From an uncultured Muribaculaceae bacterium (lineage in GTDB: Bacteria > Bacteroidota > Bacteroidia > Bacteroidales > Muribaculaceae), in contig CAJTYH010000033.1 of the NCBI GenBank assembly GCA_910583675.1, forward strand, positions 1 to 31,269: a stretch of DNA of 31,269 bases. The letters run 5' to 3'. The notes beneath the pieces were generated by a model. It searched no databases and had not been told where the DNA came from. It worked only from the letters and a program-made list of their open reading frames with translations. This document shows, in pieces, positions 21,617 through 31,234 of this stretch. Both the position numbers and the translations under genes were made by a program. Position 1 is the first letter of the stretch, and each line of letters opens with the position of its first letter.

Positions 21617-24475
21617 ATGAGCAAAATAACAAATAGCATACAGAATAAGCCCTGCACCGTGCCGGATGCCGGAAGAAGTGGAGGTGAGATAGTTATAAAA
21701 GGAGCCCGCGTCAACAACCTGAAAAACGTGGATCTCACTATCCCACGCGGAAAACTGATCGTGATTACCGGCCTCTCGGGCTCCGGAAAATCATCGCTTG
21801 CCTTCGACACCATTTACGCCGAAGGGCAACGCAGATACGTGGAAAGCCTATCGGCATACGCACGCCAGTTTCTTGGAAAGATGCACAAACCGGAAGCCGA
21901 CTTCATCAAGGGGCTGCCACCCGCGATCGCCATAGAGCAGAAAGTGAACACCCGCAACCCGCGTAGCACCGTAGGCACCTCCACTGAGATCTACGATTAT
22001 CTGCGACTGCTTTTCAGCCGTGTGGGGCATACATATTCACCGGTAAGCGGCATGGAAGTAAGGCGGCATACGGTCACAGATGTCGTGAATACCGCTCTCA
22101 CATATCCCTCCGGCACACGCATCGCCGTGGTATCGCCACTGCGCATCCCCGAGGGACGGTCGTTCAATGAACACCTCGAAATATTGCGCAAGGGTGGATA
22201 TTCCCGACTTTATTCAGAAGGACGGTTCATTGACATATCCGACATTCTTGGCAGCCACGACGGTTCACCGGAACTTGACACTGCGGAATACGAACTGCTG
22301 ATAGACCGTCTCGCCGTGAGCCACAACAAGGATGAATTGTCACGCCTGGCAGACTCGGCTGAGACTGCCTTTTTCGAGGGAGGTGAAAGTTGCGTGCTTA
22401 TAGCCTGGACAAACGAAGGAGTGCGACGCCATGAGTTTTCAAAACGTTTTGAGGCGGACGGCATCACGTTCCTTCAGCCGACTGATCTCCTGTTCAATTT
22501 CAACAATCCCTACGGTGCATGCCCGCGCTGCGAGGGATTCGGCAAGTGCATAGGCATAGACGAGCGGTTGGTCATCCCCAATCCTGCACTCTCCGTCTAC
22601 GAAGATGCCGTGGCATGTTGGCGCGGCGAAAAGATGGGAGAGTGGAAACGCGATTTTATAAGCATGGCCGCGCAGACCGGCTTCCCCATACATCGTCCCT
22701 ATTGCGAACTGTCGCAAACCGACAAGGATCTCCTCTGGCATGGCGCAAGAGGATTCAGCGGAATAGACGGATTTTTCAAGATGGTGGAGCAGAACCAATA
22801 TAAAGTCCAGTACCGTGTCATGATGGCGCGATACCGTGGAAAGACTCTCTGTCCCGAATGCAACGGCAACCGGCTACGTCCTGAAGCATTCTATGTAAAG
22901 ATCGCCGGCAAGACGATCTCGGATCTGGTAAAGATGCCGATCTCCGATCTTCTTGCTTGGTTTGAAAATCTTGACCTGCCAGCACATGACGCTTCAGTGG
23001 CTAAAAGACTCCTTACCGAAATACGGAACCGCCTGTCGTTCCTTGTGGATGTTGGTCTTGAATACCTGACACTCGATCGCCTCAGCTCTACTCTCTCCGG
23101 AGGTGAAAGCCAACGCATCAACCTTGCCACTTCACTCGGATCGTCGCTCATAGGCTCCCTGTATATACTTGATGAACCCAGCATCGGCCTACACTCCCGC
23201 GATACCCGCAAACTCATCAAAGTACTCCGTCACCTCCAGGAGATAGGCAACACTGTCATAGTCGTGGAGCATGACGAGGAAATAATGGAAGCTGCCGACT
23301 GGATCATAGATGTGGGACCGCAGGCAGGTCGCCTCGGAGGCGAAATAGTCTATGAAGGGCCTGTTTCCGGTTTAAATGAATCTGCAGACAGCTTTACGGC
23401 AAAATACCTGACAGGCCGTCTGGAGATACCGCTCCCCTCCTGTCGGCGAAAATGGAGCAGCTACATTGAGATAAAAGGAGCCATGGAGCACAACCTCAAG
23501 AATCTTGATGTGCGCTTCCCCCTTGGGGTTATCACGGTTGTCACGGGGGTGAGCGGATCAGGGAAGTCCACACTCGTGCGCGACATCCTGTACCGGGCGA
23601 TGTTGCGGCAACTCGGGGAGGCTTCCGATGCCCCGGGTGCTTTCCGCGAACTGTCGGGCGACGTAGGCCGCATAAGCGCCGTGGAATTCGTGGATCAGAA
23701 CCCCATAGGTAAATCTACCCGCTCCAATGCCGCCACATACCTCAAGGCATACGACGAGATCAGACAACTGTTCGCCGAACAGCAGGGTGCCAAACAGATG
23801 GGATTCTCTCCTGCATATTTCTCATTCAATACAGAAGGAGGACGCTGCGAGGAATGCAAGGGTGAAGGCACCATAACCATCGAAATGCAATTCATGGCCG
23901 ACATAACGATCCCGTGTGAAGCATGCGGCGGTAAAAGATTCAAGCGCGATGTGTTGGAAATCGAATACCGGGGCAAAAACATCTATGACGTGCTTGACAT
24001 GACGGTAAACCAAGCCATGGAATTCTTCTCGGAAGGGAATGGTACGATCGAACGCCGGATCGTGCGCCGTCTTAAGCCGCTTCAGGACGTAGGTCTCGGA
24101 TACATCAAGCTCGGACAGTCCTCATCCACACTTTCCGGAGGTGAAAACCAGCGTGTGAAACTCGCATACTTCCTTGCCATGGAGAAACAGGAGCCTACCA
24201 TGTTCATATTCGACGAGCCTACCACCGGTCTTCATTTTCATGACATCAACTTGCTCATGGACTCATTCAACCGGCTCATCTCGCAAGGCCACACGGTAAT
24301 CATCATCGAGCACAACATGGATGTGATAAAGTGCGCCGACCACATAATAGACCTCGGCCCGGAAGGTGGAGCAGCCGGAGGTTCGCTTGTCGCCGCCGGC
24401 ACACCTGAGGAGATAGCTAAATGCCCGGCATCCCATACCGCACGTTACCTTCTCCCTAAGCTCAGACGCAACTGA
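21617..24475 (+). CDS. uvrA: Excinuclease ABC subunit A
   Basis: DNA-damage-recognition ATPase of nucleotide excision repair, 952 aa, full length. Two ABC modules: Walker A GLSGSGKSS at about 52-60 and GVSGSGKSTLVRDIL in the second half; signature motifs STLSGGESQRINLATSLG and STLSGGENQRVKLAYFLA; Walker B LYILDEPSIGLH and MFIFDEPTTGLH. The zinc-binding cysteine pairs are present (CPRCEGFGKC with LCPECNGNR; CEECKGEGT with CEACGGKRF). The UvrB/DNA-interaction insert lies between Walker A and signature 1. ATG 21617 leaves a short N-terminal extension (about 20 residues) before the conserved EIVIKGARVNNLKNVDL. Monocistronic by position. Confidence 0.97.
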   Translation: MSKITNSIQNKPCTVPDAGRSGGEIVIKGARVNNLKNVDLTIPRGKLIVITGLSGSGKSSLAFDTIYAEGQRRYVESLSAYARQFLGKMHKPEADFIKGLPPAIAIEQKVNTRNPRSTVGTSTEIYDYLRLLFSRVGHTYSPVSGMEVRRHTVTDVVNTALTYPSGTRIAVVSPLRIPEGRSFNEHLEILRKGGYSRLYSEGRFIDISDILGSHDGSPELDTAEYELLIDRLAVSHNKDELSRLADSAETAFFEGGESCVLIAWTNEGVRRHEFSKRFEADGITFLQPTDLLFNFNNPYGACPRCEGFGKCIGIDERLVIPNPALSVYEDAVACWRGEKMGEWKRDFISMAAQTGFPIHRPYCELSQTDKDLLWHGARGFSGIDGFFKMVEQNQYKVQYRVMMARYRGKTLCPECNGNRLRPEAFYVKIAGKTISDLVKMPISDLLAWFENLDLPAHDASVAKRLLTEIRNRLSFLVDVGLEYLTLDRLSSTLSGGESQRINLATSLGSSLIGSLYILDEPSIGLHSRDTRKLIKVLRHLQEIGNTVIVVEHDEEIMEAADWIIDVGPQAGRLGGEIVYEGPVSGLNESADSFTAKYLTGRLEIPLPSCRRKWSSYIEIKGAMEHNLKNLDVRFPLGVITVVTGVSGSGKSTLVRDILYRAMLRQLGEASDAPGAFRELSGDVGRISAVEFVDQNPIGKSTRSNAATYLKAYDEIRQLFAEQQGAKQMGFSPAYFSFNTEGGRCEECKGEGTITIEMQFMADITIPCEACGGKRFKRDVLEIEYRGKNIYDVLDMTVNQAMEFFSEGNGTIERRIVRRLKPLQDVGLGYIKLGQSSSTLSGGENQRVKLAYFLAMEKQEPTMFIFDEPTTGLHFHDINLLMDSFNRLISQGHTVIIIEHNMDVIKCADHIIDLGPEGGAAGGSLVAAGTPEEIAKCPASHTARYLLPKLRRN

Positions 24476-24498
24476 CCTTCACATTGTCAAACAAAATT

Positions 24499-24532
24499 AG
24501 CGCCTTGACTGCATCACTGCGGCCAAGGCGCT
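24499..24532 (-). terminator. Terminator of the nuo operon
   Basis: AGCGCCTTG (24499-24507) pairs with CAAGGCGCT (24524-24532). Reading the minus strand, the hairpin is followed by AATTTTG. It sits between the convergent uvrA and nuoN genes. Confidence 0.75.
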
Positions 24533-24563
24533 CGGTATAATAAGATATATCCGTAAGAATATA

Positions 24564-26030
24564 TCAGCCTATGAAAGCAAAGAGAGTTGAACCGGCGGCT
24601 GCCTCCATGATTGAATCATAGAAGAAACTTACAATGCCGAGAGCTACAATGCCGCCTACTGTCAGCCAAAGGCCGAGGCGTTCACTTGCAGCTGAACGGA
24701 AATTGGTGATCTGAGGTTCTTCAGGAGAGATGTACATGGCCTTTACCACCAACAGGTAATAGTAGAGGGAGATTATTGTGTTGATAAGGGCTATGAGCAC
24801 CAGCACATATATTGCGATCGAACCTTGGTTGATGGCAGATGTGAAGATAAAAAACTTGCTGAAGAATCCTGCAAAAGGAGGAATACCGGCCAAAGAGAAC
24901 ATGGCAAGCATCATTGAGCAGGCAAGCCAGGGATTTGTGCGGGACAAACCGTTGTAATCCGTCATCTCTACCTTTCCTGTCTGATTCTCTATGGCTCCTA
25001 TCACACCGAATGCAGCCAGATTGGAAAATATGTAAACAAGGATGTAGTACATCATTGCGGCAAGCCCCATCTCGTTGCATCCCACTATGCCGAGCATGAT
25101 GTAGCCGGCCTGAGAAATTGACGAGAACGCCAGGAAACGCTTCATGTTCTTCTGGCGGATAGCGAACAGGTTGCCGATGGTAATCGTAGCTATGATGAGC
25201 GCATAGAGCATCCACTCCCATACCATGGAATAGAACTGGCCGAAGCACTGCACCAGGATCACAAGGAAAGCGAAAGCAGCAGCACCCTTCGAGATCACCG
25301 AGAGATAGGATGTGACAGAGGTCGGAGCGCCCTGATATACATCGGCAGTCCACAGGTGGAAAGGAACAAGCGAAAGCTTGAAGCCCACACCTGCAATAAC
25401 AAAGGCAAGCGCAACCACAAGCGTGGCATTGAACGACGATCCAAGCTGTAAAGCTATGTCATGGAAATACAAGGATCCACTGAGACCGTAAACGAACGAG
25501 AGACCCATCATGAAAACGGCCGAAGAGAACACTGCGGTGAGCATGTACTTTACAGCCGCCTCATGGCTTTCGTAACGGTTCTTGTCAAATGCGACCATCG
25601 CTGCAAGAGGCAGGGATGCCGATTCCAGACCGATCACGAATAGGAGGAAGTGGCGGGCGGATATCATGAGATACATGCCGAAGAGGGTCACGAGCAACAA
25701 TTCGTAAAACTCGCCGCGGCGCATGATCATAAGTTCTCCGTTTGCCCACCGGCATGACTGGATCAATACGATGAGCACACCCACGTTGAGTATGTTCTTT
25801 ATCATCGAGCATACGCCGGAAGTGCTGTACATACCGGCAAAGGCATCTACATCACCTACATTGCCCCAGATGAAACTTGCCACCGTAAAGAGCAGGAACA
25901 ATATCGTCGTAAAACCCGCAGTGGCATTGAGCGCCTTCTTGGGCATGAACGTATCGTAAAGGAATACCAACAGGAAGACTATCAGAAGTCCTATTTCCTG
26001 TCGCATTGCGAGAAACTGAGAATAATCCAT
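24564..26030 (-). CDS. nuoN: NADH-quinone oxidoreductase subunit N
   Basis: Antiporter-like membrane subunit of complex I, 488 aa, about 14 helices. The family region reads FKLSLVPFHLWTADVYQGAP, then VTSYLSVISKGAAAFAF, with the key Lys in TM8 (SKGA), and later SLAGIPPFAGFFSKF. It is the last gene of the operon, following nuoM by 29 bases. Involved in proton translocation driven by quinone reduction; quinone in these anaerobes is normally menaquinone (family knowledge). Confidence 0.96.
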   Translation of the reverse strand: MDYSQFLAMRQEIGLLIVFLLVFLYDTFMPKKALNATAGFTTILFLLFTVASFIWGNVGDVDAFAGMYSTSGVCSMIKNILNVGVLIVLIQSCRWANGELMIMRRGEFYELLLVTLFGMYLMISARHFLLFVIGLESASLPLAAMVAFDKNRYESHEAAVKYMLTAVFSSAVFMMGLSFVYGLSGSLYFHDIALQLGSSFNATLVVALAFVIAGVGFKLSLVPFHLWTADVYQGAPTSVTSYLSVISKGAAAFAFLVILVQCFGQFYSMVWEWMLYALIIATITIGNLFAIRQKNMKRFLAFSSISQAGYIMLGIVGCNEMGLAAMMYYILVYIFSNLAAFGVIGAIENQTGKVEMTDYNGLSRTNPWLACSMMLAMFSLAGIPPFAGFFSKFFIFTSAINQGSIAIYVLVLIALINTIISLYYYLLVVKAMYISPEEPQITNFRSAASERLGLWLTVGGIVALGIVSFFYDSIMEAAAGSTLFAFIG

Positions 26031-26059
26031 TTTTCTAAATTATTGGGATATTCAAAATC

Positions 26060-27565
26060 TTAGTTCAAACCGATGGCACGGAATATCTCCGGGCTGAAGG
26101 TGAAACGTATTAACCACTCGAAGAAATTGGGGAAGCAACCTATGGCAGCCACGCTCACGATAAGTGTGACGGTAGAAAGGCGTTCCCACCATGTAGCGTC
26201 CGTAAGGCTCAGGTGATGCTCGTCCTGCACGGGGCCGAAGAGGAGCTTGCCAACCACGCGAAGGATGTAGACAGCGGTTATCACGATCGATGAGCAAGCC
26301 ACGATGGTGAATACGCGATGGAACATGTCGGGATGCTGGAAAGATCCTACGAAAATCGTCATCTCTGCCACAAAACCGCTGAGACCCGGAAGGCCAAGCG
26401 ATGCCATACCGGCGATCACATATCCTACACCGAGGAACGGCATTATTTTCATAAGGCCACCCATCAGGCGAATGTCGCGGGTGTGGGTTCTACCGTAGAT
26501 CATACCGATAAGCGCGAAGAAGAGGGCTGTCATAAGACCGTGGGAGAGCATCTGCATGATGGCACCTGTAAGCGCCGTCGTGTTGAGCATGAGGATAGCG
26601 AAAAGCACCATGCCGCAGTGTGAGACCGAAGAGTATGCGTTGATATACTTGAGGTCGGTCTGCACGCAAGCCGAGAAAGCGCCGTATACCACGGAGATGC
26701 CTGTCAATATAAGGAAGATCCAGGCAAGGTCATTGGCGGCGGTAGGCATGAGATACATAGCCACGCGGAAGCAACCGTAACCACCGAGTTTCATCAGCAC
26801 GCCGGCATGAAGCATGGAAACCGCCGTGGGTGCGCATGCATGACCGTCGGGACTCCAGGTGTGGAACGGGAACATGGCACCGAGCACACCGAAACCGACG
26901 AAGCACATCGGGAACAGGAAATACTGCCATCCGCGGCTGATAGAATCATTTTGGGCGATCTCAAGCAGGTTCCATGTAAGCTGTCCACCCTCAGGTGCCG
27001 AATGGAAATATATTCCGATGAGGCTGAGCATCAGGAATGCCGATCCGCCCATGAGCATCAGGGTCAGCTTCATGGCGGAATATTCCTTGCGGCCGGTACC
27101 CCACTGCCCTATCAGGAGGTACATGGGGATAAGGGCAACCTCATAGAACATGAACATAGTGAACATGTCTATGCTGATGAAGAAGCCGAATACGCCGGTG
27201 CTCAGCAGCAGCAACCACATGAAGAAATGGCGCATGTTGTCTATCTTCCACGATGCGAACGAACCCGCGAATATGATAATCGAAGAGAGCAGGAGCATGG
27301 CGATGGAGACACCGTCCACACCCACTGCCAGATGTATGTTCAAAGGAGCAAACCATACCCAACTGCCGGTATAGAGCATCTCTGCGGTCTCGCCCCCCTG
27401 ACGGAGAGCGATGTAATCAACCAGCAGCCACACCGAGAGCGCCAGCAGAGCCATAGACCCCACCACGGCCACAGTGCGCACCGCCTTGTCAGTGCGGCAC
27501 AGCGCGAATCCCCCGAGCATCAGCAAGGGGATAATCACGAAATAAATCAGTATATTCGAAAACAT
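26060..27565 (-). CDS. nuoM: NADH-quinone oxidoreductase subunit M
   Basis: Antiporter-like membrane subunit of complex I, 501 aa. The glutamate of TM5 lies in MFMFYEVALIPMYLLIG, and the proton-antiporter signature GAMFPFHTWSPDGHACAP with the following MLHAGVLMKLGGYG (TM8 Lys) is present, then the late helix pair PGLSGFVAEMTIFVGSF. It lies between nuoL (50 bases upstream) and nuoN. Confidence 0.97.
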   Translation of the reverse strand: MFSNILIYFVIIPLLMLGGFALCRTDKAVRTVAVVGSMALLALSVWLLVDYIALRQGGETAEMLYTGSWVWFAPLNIHLAVGVDGVSIAMLLLSSIIIFAGSFASWKIDNMRHFFMWLLLLSTGVFGFFISIDMFTMFMFYEVALIPMYLLIGQWGTGRKEYSAMKLTLMLMGGSAFLMLSLIGIYFHSAPEGGQLTWNLLEIAQNDSISRGWQYFLFPMCFVGFGVLGAMFPFHTWSPDGHACAPTAVSMLHAGVLMKLGGYGCFRVAMYLMPTAANDLAWIFLILTGISVVYGAFSACVQTDLKYINAYSSVSHCGMVLFAILMLNTTALTGAIMQMLSHGLMTALFFALIGMIYGRTHTRDIRLMGGLMKIMPFLGVGYVIAGMASLGLPGLSGFVAEMTIFVGSFQHPDMFHRVFTIVACSSIVITAVYILRVVGKLLFGPVQDEHHLSLTDATWWERLSTVTLIVSVAAIGCFPNFFEWLIRFTFSPEIFRAIGLN

Positions 27566-27615
27566 TTCTGTTACTATATTTTGTCTGTGATTCTTCAGAT
27601 TGGTTCAGTGCCCAC

Positions 27616-29643
27616 TCAGATAAGGCAGATTGCGGTTATGGCTCCCAACAACAGAGCGCCAATCAGATAGTACCAGACGTACATCTGTATGTTGCCTGAC
27701 TGCAAACCGCGTATCGCATAGGAAACCTTCTGTGTGAGAAGCGCCAGCCCGTTCATGGTACCGTCTACGATATAATGGTCGAACCATGCAATGGGCTTGC
27801 TTATGCAGCCGAAGATGATCTTGTGAGTGATGAACATATAAAGCTCGTCCCAATAGAAACGATGGTGGCACCAGCGCCAGAGATTGGGAAGAAGATTCTT
27901 CATCTTTTCTGGGAGCGGATTCTCCTTCTTGTACATTACGGTGGCAATGACGATGGCTATGATCGCCACTGCAAGGCTTATTCCGGCAACGCCCCAGTCA
28001 AGAGCGGCGAAATTGGTGAAGAAATTCACACTTTCAAACATCTCATGGCCGTTCCATGTGACAAGATTGCCCATAGGCACGAAACCTGCAAGGCAGGATA
28101 CCACTGCAAGGATGACGAGAGGGAGCGTCATTGTCCAAGGCTGATCATGTGGCGCGTGGTGACCTGCGGGCACCTTATGTTCCTTCCACCAGAAGATGAG
28201 ATAGTAAAGGCGGAACATGTAGAAAGCCGTCAGACCTGCGACAGCCGACATCCAGATGTACCAGAAGGTGGAGTGTCCCATTGTTGCGGTCAGGATCTCA
28301 TCCTTGGAGAAGAAACCTGCGAACGGGATGATACCAGCAATGGCGAGACATCCGATCAAGAACGTGATGTGGGTAATCGGCATATGCTTGCGAAGACCGT
28401 GCATGGCCGTATAGTCATTGGAACCGATCGCATGGATGAGTGCACCTGCGCAAAGGAAGAGCAGCGCCTTGAACATCGCATGAGTGAACAGGTGGAACAT
28501 GGAAGCCATGTATCCGAGGCCGTGGTGGAACTCGGGACGCGCCACTCCAAGCGAAACCATCATGAACGCTATCTGCGAAATCGTGGAGAAAGCGAGCACT
28601 CGCTTTATGTCAATCTGCGTGCAAGCCACCATGGCGGCATAGAATGCGGTAAGAGCACCAACAACCACTATTATCTGCAGAGACATCTCCTCCATAAGAT
28701 AGAGAGGGAACAGGCGAGCCACCAGATACACACCGGCTACGACCATGGTAGCAGCGTGGATGAGCGCAGACACGGGGGTGGGGCCTTCCATCGCATCGGG
28801 AAGCCATATGTGCAACGGCATCATGGCCGACTTGCCCATGCCTCCCATGAAGATGAGCACCAATGCCCATGTGAGGACTGAACCGCCCATGAATACCGGA
28901 GCGGCAGAAGTGGCGAATATGTTCTTTATGGAACTTGCGGTGCCTTCGCTTATCTGGTATACACCGTCGGTCACCTCAACGGAGGTAAGGTCGGTAAAAT
29001 TAAAGGTTCCCGTATAGAACGACAGGATCAGGATACCGATCAGGAAACCGAGGTCTGCGAAACGGGTTACGATAAACGCTTTCTTGGAAGCCGACACGGC
29101 GGATGGCTTGGTATAATAGAAGCCGATCAACAGGTATGAGGAAGCACCCACAAGCTCCCAGAAGATATACATCTGGAAAATGTTGGTAGCTACCACAAGG
29201 CCGAGCATCGAGAAGCTGAAGAGCGACAGGAAAGCGTAGAAACGCTGGAATCCGGTCTCCCACACTCCATGATGGTCGCGCATGTAACCGTTGCTGTAAA
29301 GGTGTACCATGAAAGAAATGGTTGTGATCACCACCAGCAACAATGCTGAAATCGGATCAAGCAGGAAACCGAGGCGTATCACCAATGAAGGGGTGAAAGC
29401 CAACCAGTCGTGGTTGAAGATCACTGCCTGCAGACGAGTGTGGGTCTCGGCATCGACAAACGACGGATTGCCTGAGAAGAAGTAGGTGAACGACACTATA
29501 TAGGCCAGCACCATAGTGGTGCCCATGCCCGCAGTGCCAAGAATTCCCGCCAGTCGGTGGCTCATCTTGTGGCCCAGTAGACCGAGCACCAGAAACATGG
29601 TGAGCGGCAGGGCAAGGATTATGATTGGTATGACAGGTTGCAT
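27616..29643 (-). CDS. nuoL: NADH-quinone oxidoreductase subunit L
   Basis: Most distal antiporter-like subunit of complex I, 675 aa. It has the signature GKSAMMPLHIWLPDAMEGPT followed by VSALIHAATMVVAGVYLVAR, and the glutamate in MYIFWELVGASSYLLIGFYY. The C-terminal part carries the long lateral helix and extra helix expected of NuoL. Starts at ATG 29643 (MQPVIPIIILA), 15 bases after the nuoK stop. Confidence 0.97.
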   Translation of the reverse strand: MQPVIPIIILALPLTMFLVLGLLGHKMSHRLAGILGTAGMGTTMVLAYIVSFTYFFSGNPSFVDAETHTRLQAVIFNHDWLAFTPSLVIRLGFLLDPISALLLVVITTISFMVHLYSNGYMRDHHGVWETGFQRFYAFLSLFSFSMLGLVVATNIFQMYIFWELVGASSYLLIGFYYTKPSAVSASKKAFIVTRFADLGFLIGILILSFYTGTFNFTDLTSVEVTDGVYQISEGTASSIKNIFATSAAPVFMGGSVLTWALVLIFMGGMGKSAMMPLHIWLPDAMEGPTPVSALIHAATMVVAGVYLVARLFPLYLMEEMSLQIIVVVGALTAFYAAMVACTQIDIKRVLAFSTISQIAFMMVSLGVARPEFHHGLGYMASMFHLFTHAMFKALLFLCAGALIHAIGSNDYTAMHGLRKHMPITHITFLIGCLAIAGIIPFAGFFSKDEILTATMGHSTFWYIWMSAVAGLTAFYMFRLYYLIFWWKEHKVPAGHHAPHDQPWTMTLPLVILAVVSCLAGFVPMGNLVTWNGHEMFESVNFFTNFAALDWGVAGISLAVAIIAIVIATVMYKKENPLPEKMKNLLPNLWRWCHHRFYWDELYMFITHKIIFGCISKPIAWFDHYIVDGTMNGLALLTQKVSYAIRGLQSGNIQMYVWYYLIGALLLGAITAICLI

Positions 29644-29658
29644 ATCGGCGCTATGGCT

Positions 29659-29970
29659 TTAATGTTTCATTTTGTTTACGTCGCGCACGTCGATATTCTC
29701 CGACACGCGGAACACGTTGATGATAATCGCAATGGCAAGAGCCGTCTCCGCCGCCGCCAGACCTATGGCAAACAGCGTAAAGAACATTCCCTCCATCTCG
29801 CCGGGGAAAAGAAAACGGTTGAACACCACGAAATTGATGTCTACCGCATTGAGCATCAGCTCAAGCGAGATAAGGATGGCAATCATGTTTCGGCGGGTGA
29901 TGAACCCATACACACCGCAGCAGAACATGATGAGGCTCGGTATAAGGTAGTAAATCATTGTCAGTTCCAT
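29659..29970 (-). CDS. nuoK: NADH-quinone oxidoreductase subunit K
   Basis: Three-helix MrpC-like subunit of complex I, 103 aa. The conserved membrane glutamates are Glu37 (AILISLELMLNAVDINFVVF) and Glu75 (GLAAAETALAIAIIINVF), part of the proton path. The ATG at 29970 gives MELTMIYYL, close to the N-terminus of other Bacteroidales NuoK. The gene lies 18 bases after nuoJ. Confidence 0.96.
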   Translation of the reverse strand: MELTMIYYLIPSLIMFCCGVYGFITRRNMIAILISLELMLNAVDINFVVFNRFLFPGEMEGMFFTLFAIGLAAAETALAIAIIINVFRVSENIDVRDVNKMKH

Positions 29971-29988
29971 GATCTTTCTATCTCTCCT

Positions 29989-30501
29989 TTATCGTTTGCG
30001 GGCGATAACTACGCCACCGATTATACATGCAAGCAACAGCACACTGATAGCCTCGAACGGGAGCAGGTATTCCCCATGCCCGGTACCCATGAGTGCGGCG
30101 CCGATCTCTTTCATTACAGGATTGTCGCCTGAAGCGGTTGCCGTCAGGAACGAAGCACGGCTTACAAGCGAATAGCCCGCTACAAGAAGCATAGAAAGGG
30201 CTCCTACGAGACCCAACACACGCTTCTTGGAGGCTAATTTTGCACTGTTGTCACCCGGTTGGCTCGTGAGCAGGATAGAGAACACGAACAACACCACTAT
30301 GCCACCTGCGTAAACCGCAATCTGCACGGCACCCAGAAACTCATAGTCAAGCTTGAAATACAGGGCTGCGGTGGCAAAAAGGGCAAACAGCAAGTAAGTG
30401 GCCGCACGCAGGATCTTGCGCGTGGTGACAGCAAGCACCGAGCAAACGATAATCGCCAGTGTGATTACCGCGTATACGATGATACTTCCTACTGATTCCA
30501 T
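29989..30501 (-). CDS. nuoJ: NADH-quinone oxidoreductase subunit J
   Basis: 170 aa membrane subunit with five hydrophobic helices. The helix-3 region LGAVQIAVYAGGIVVLFVF with the conserved Tyr/Gly pi-bulge motif identifies NuoJ. Nine bases separate its start from the nuoI stop, so the two are probably translationally coupled. Confidence 0.95.
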   Translation of the reverse strand: MESVGSIIVYAVITLAIIVCSVLAVTTRKILRAATYLLFALFATAALYFKLDYEFLGAVQIAVYAGGIVVLFVFSILLTSQPGDNSAKLASKKRVLGLVGALSMLLVAGYSLVSRASFLTATASGDNPVMKEIGAALMGTGHGEYLLPFEAISVLLLACIIGGVVIARKR

Positions 30502-30510
30502 AGATATATG

Positions 30511-31212
30511 TTACTTTTTTGTTTCTTCTGAATTTTTTGCGGCAGCGGCTTTCTCAGCTTTCAGACGTGCGGCCTTCTCGAAAGCAGCACGCAATTTGGC
30601 CTGCTTCTCGGGATCTCCAGCAGCTGCCTCTATGGCTTTCAGAGCCTTTTCGTCAAGTTGCACGGCGGGAGCCGATGCCGCGGCCTTTGCAGCCTCTGCC
30701 TTTAGCTTTTTCTCCTCTTCGAATTTGGCACGTTGCTCCGGAGTGGGTTCCGGTTCAGGCTTTTCAGGAAGATAATTAAGCTGCTTTACGAGTTTGTCGC
30801 GAGTGAAAACGGCCTGCTCGAAATCGTTGTCAAATCTTATGGCATCGGTTGGACAGGTTGTCACGCAAAGCTGACAGAATGTGCAACTGCCGAGGTCATA
30901 GATGTAACGATCAAGTTTCTTTTTCTTTTTGCCGTCCCAGGTCTCTATCATCTTGGTACCTACGGATATGGTACCGTTGGGACAGTTTCGCTCACATGTG
31001 CCGCAGGCTATGCAGCGGTGATTACCCTCCTCGTCGTATATGAATTCCAGAGTGGCACGAAACCGCTGGGCCACGTGCATGTTGTCACGGTTCTCAGGGT
31101 ATCTTTCCGTAATCTTAGGGGTGACAAATTCCTTGCCTGTGACTTCAAGCCCCTTTACCAGGCTTGCGACACCTTTCCCTAAAGATGAAAAATATTCTTT
31201 TACACTACCCAT
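30511..31212 (-). CDS. nuoI: NADH-quinone oxidoreductase subunit I with long Ala/Lys/Glu-rich tail
   Basis: Two-cluster ferredoxin-like subunit carrying electrons toward the quinone. 233 aa. First [4Fe-4S] motif C67-x2-C70-x2-C73-x3-C77 (CIACGTCERNCP) and second C110-x2-C113-x2-C116-x3-C120 (CTFCQLCVTTCP). N-terminal amphipathic part GLEVTGKEFV leads to the membrane face. After residue about 150 the family fold ends and an ~80-residue charged tail follows (EPEPTPEQRAKFEEEKK, then Ala/Lys/Glu repeats), longer than ordinary NuoI (~160-180 aa). Function of the tail is unknown; it could cover the side where NuoE/F/G would dock. Confidence 0.94.
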   Translation of the reverse strand: MGSVKEYFSSLGKGVASLVKGLEVTGKEFVTPKITERYPENRDNMHVAQRFRATLEFIYDEEGNHRCIACGTCERNCPNGTISVGTKMIETWDGKKKKKLDRYIYDLGSCTFCQLCVTTCPTDAIRFDNDFEQAVFTRDKLVKQLNYLPEKPEPEPTPEQRAKFEEEKKLKAEAAKAAASAPAVQLDEKALKAIEAAAGDPEKQAKLRAAFEKAARLKAEKAAAAKNSEETKK

Positions 31213-31234
31213 TTTAATAAGTAACTGTTCAAAA

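Noticed and set aside
26807..27670. 287-codon plus-strand open frame across nuoM
   Set aside because: Same mirror effect of a membrane-protein gene; nuoM is unambiguous.
27775..28881. 368-codon plus-strand open frame across nuoL
   Set aside because: His/Glu-rich translation is the mirror of hydrophobic helices in NuoL; no independent signals.
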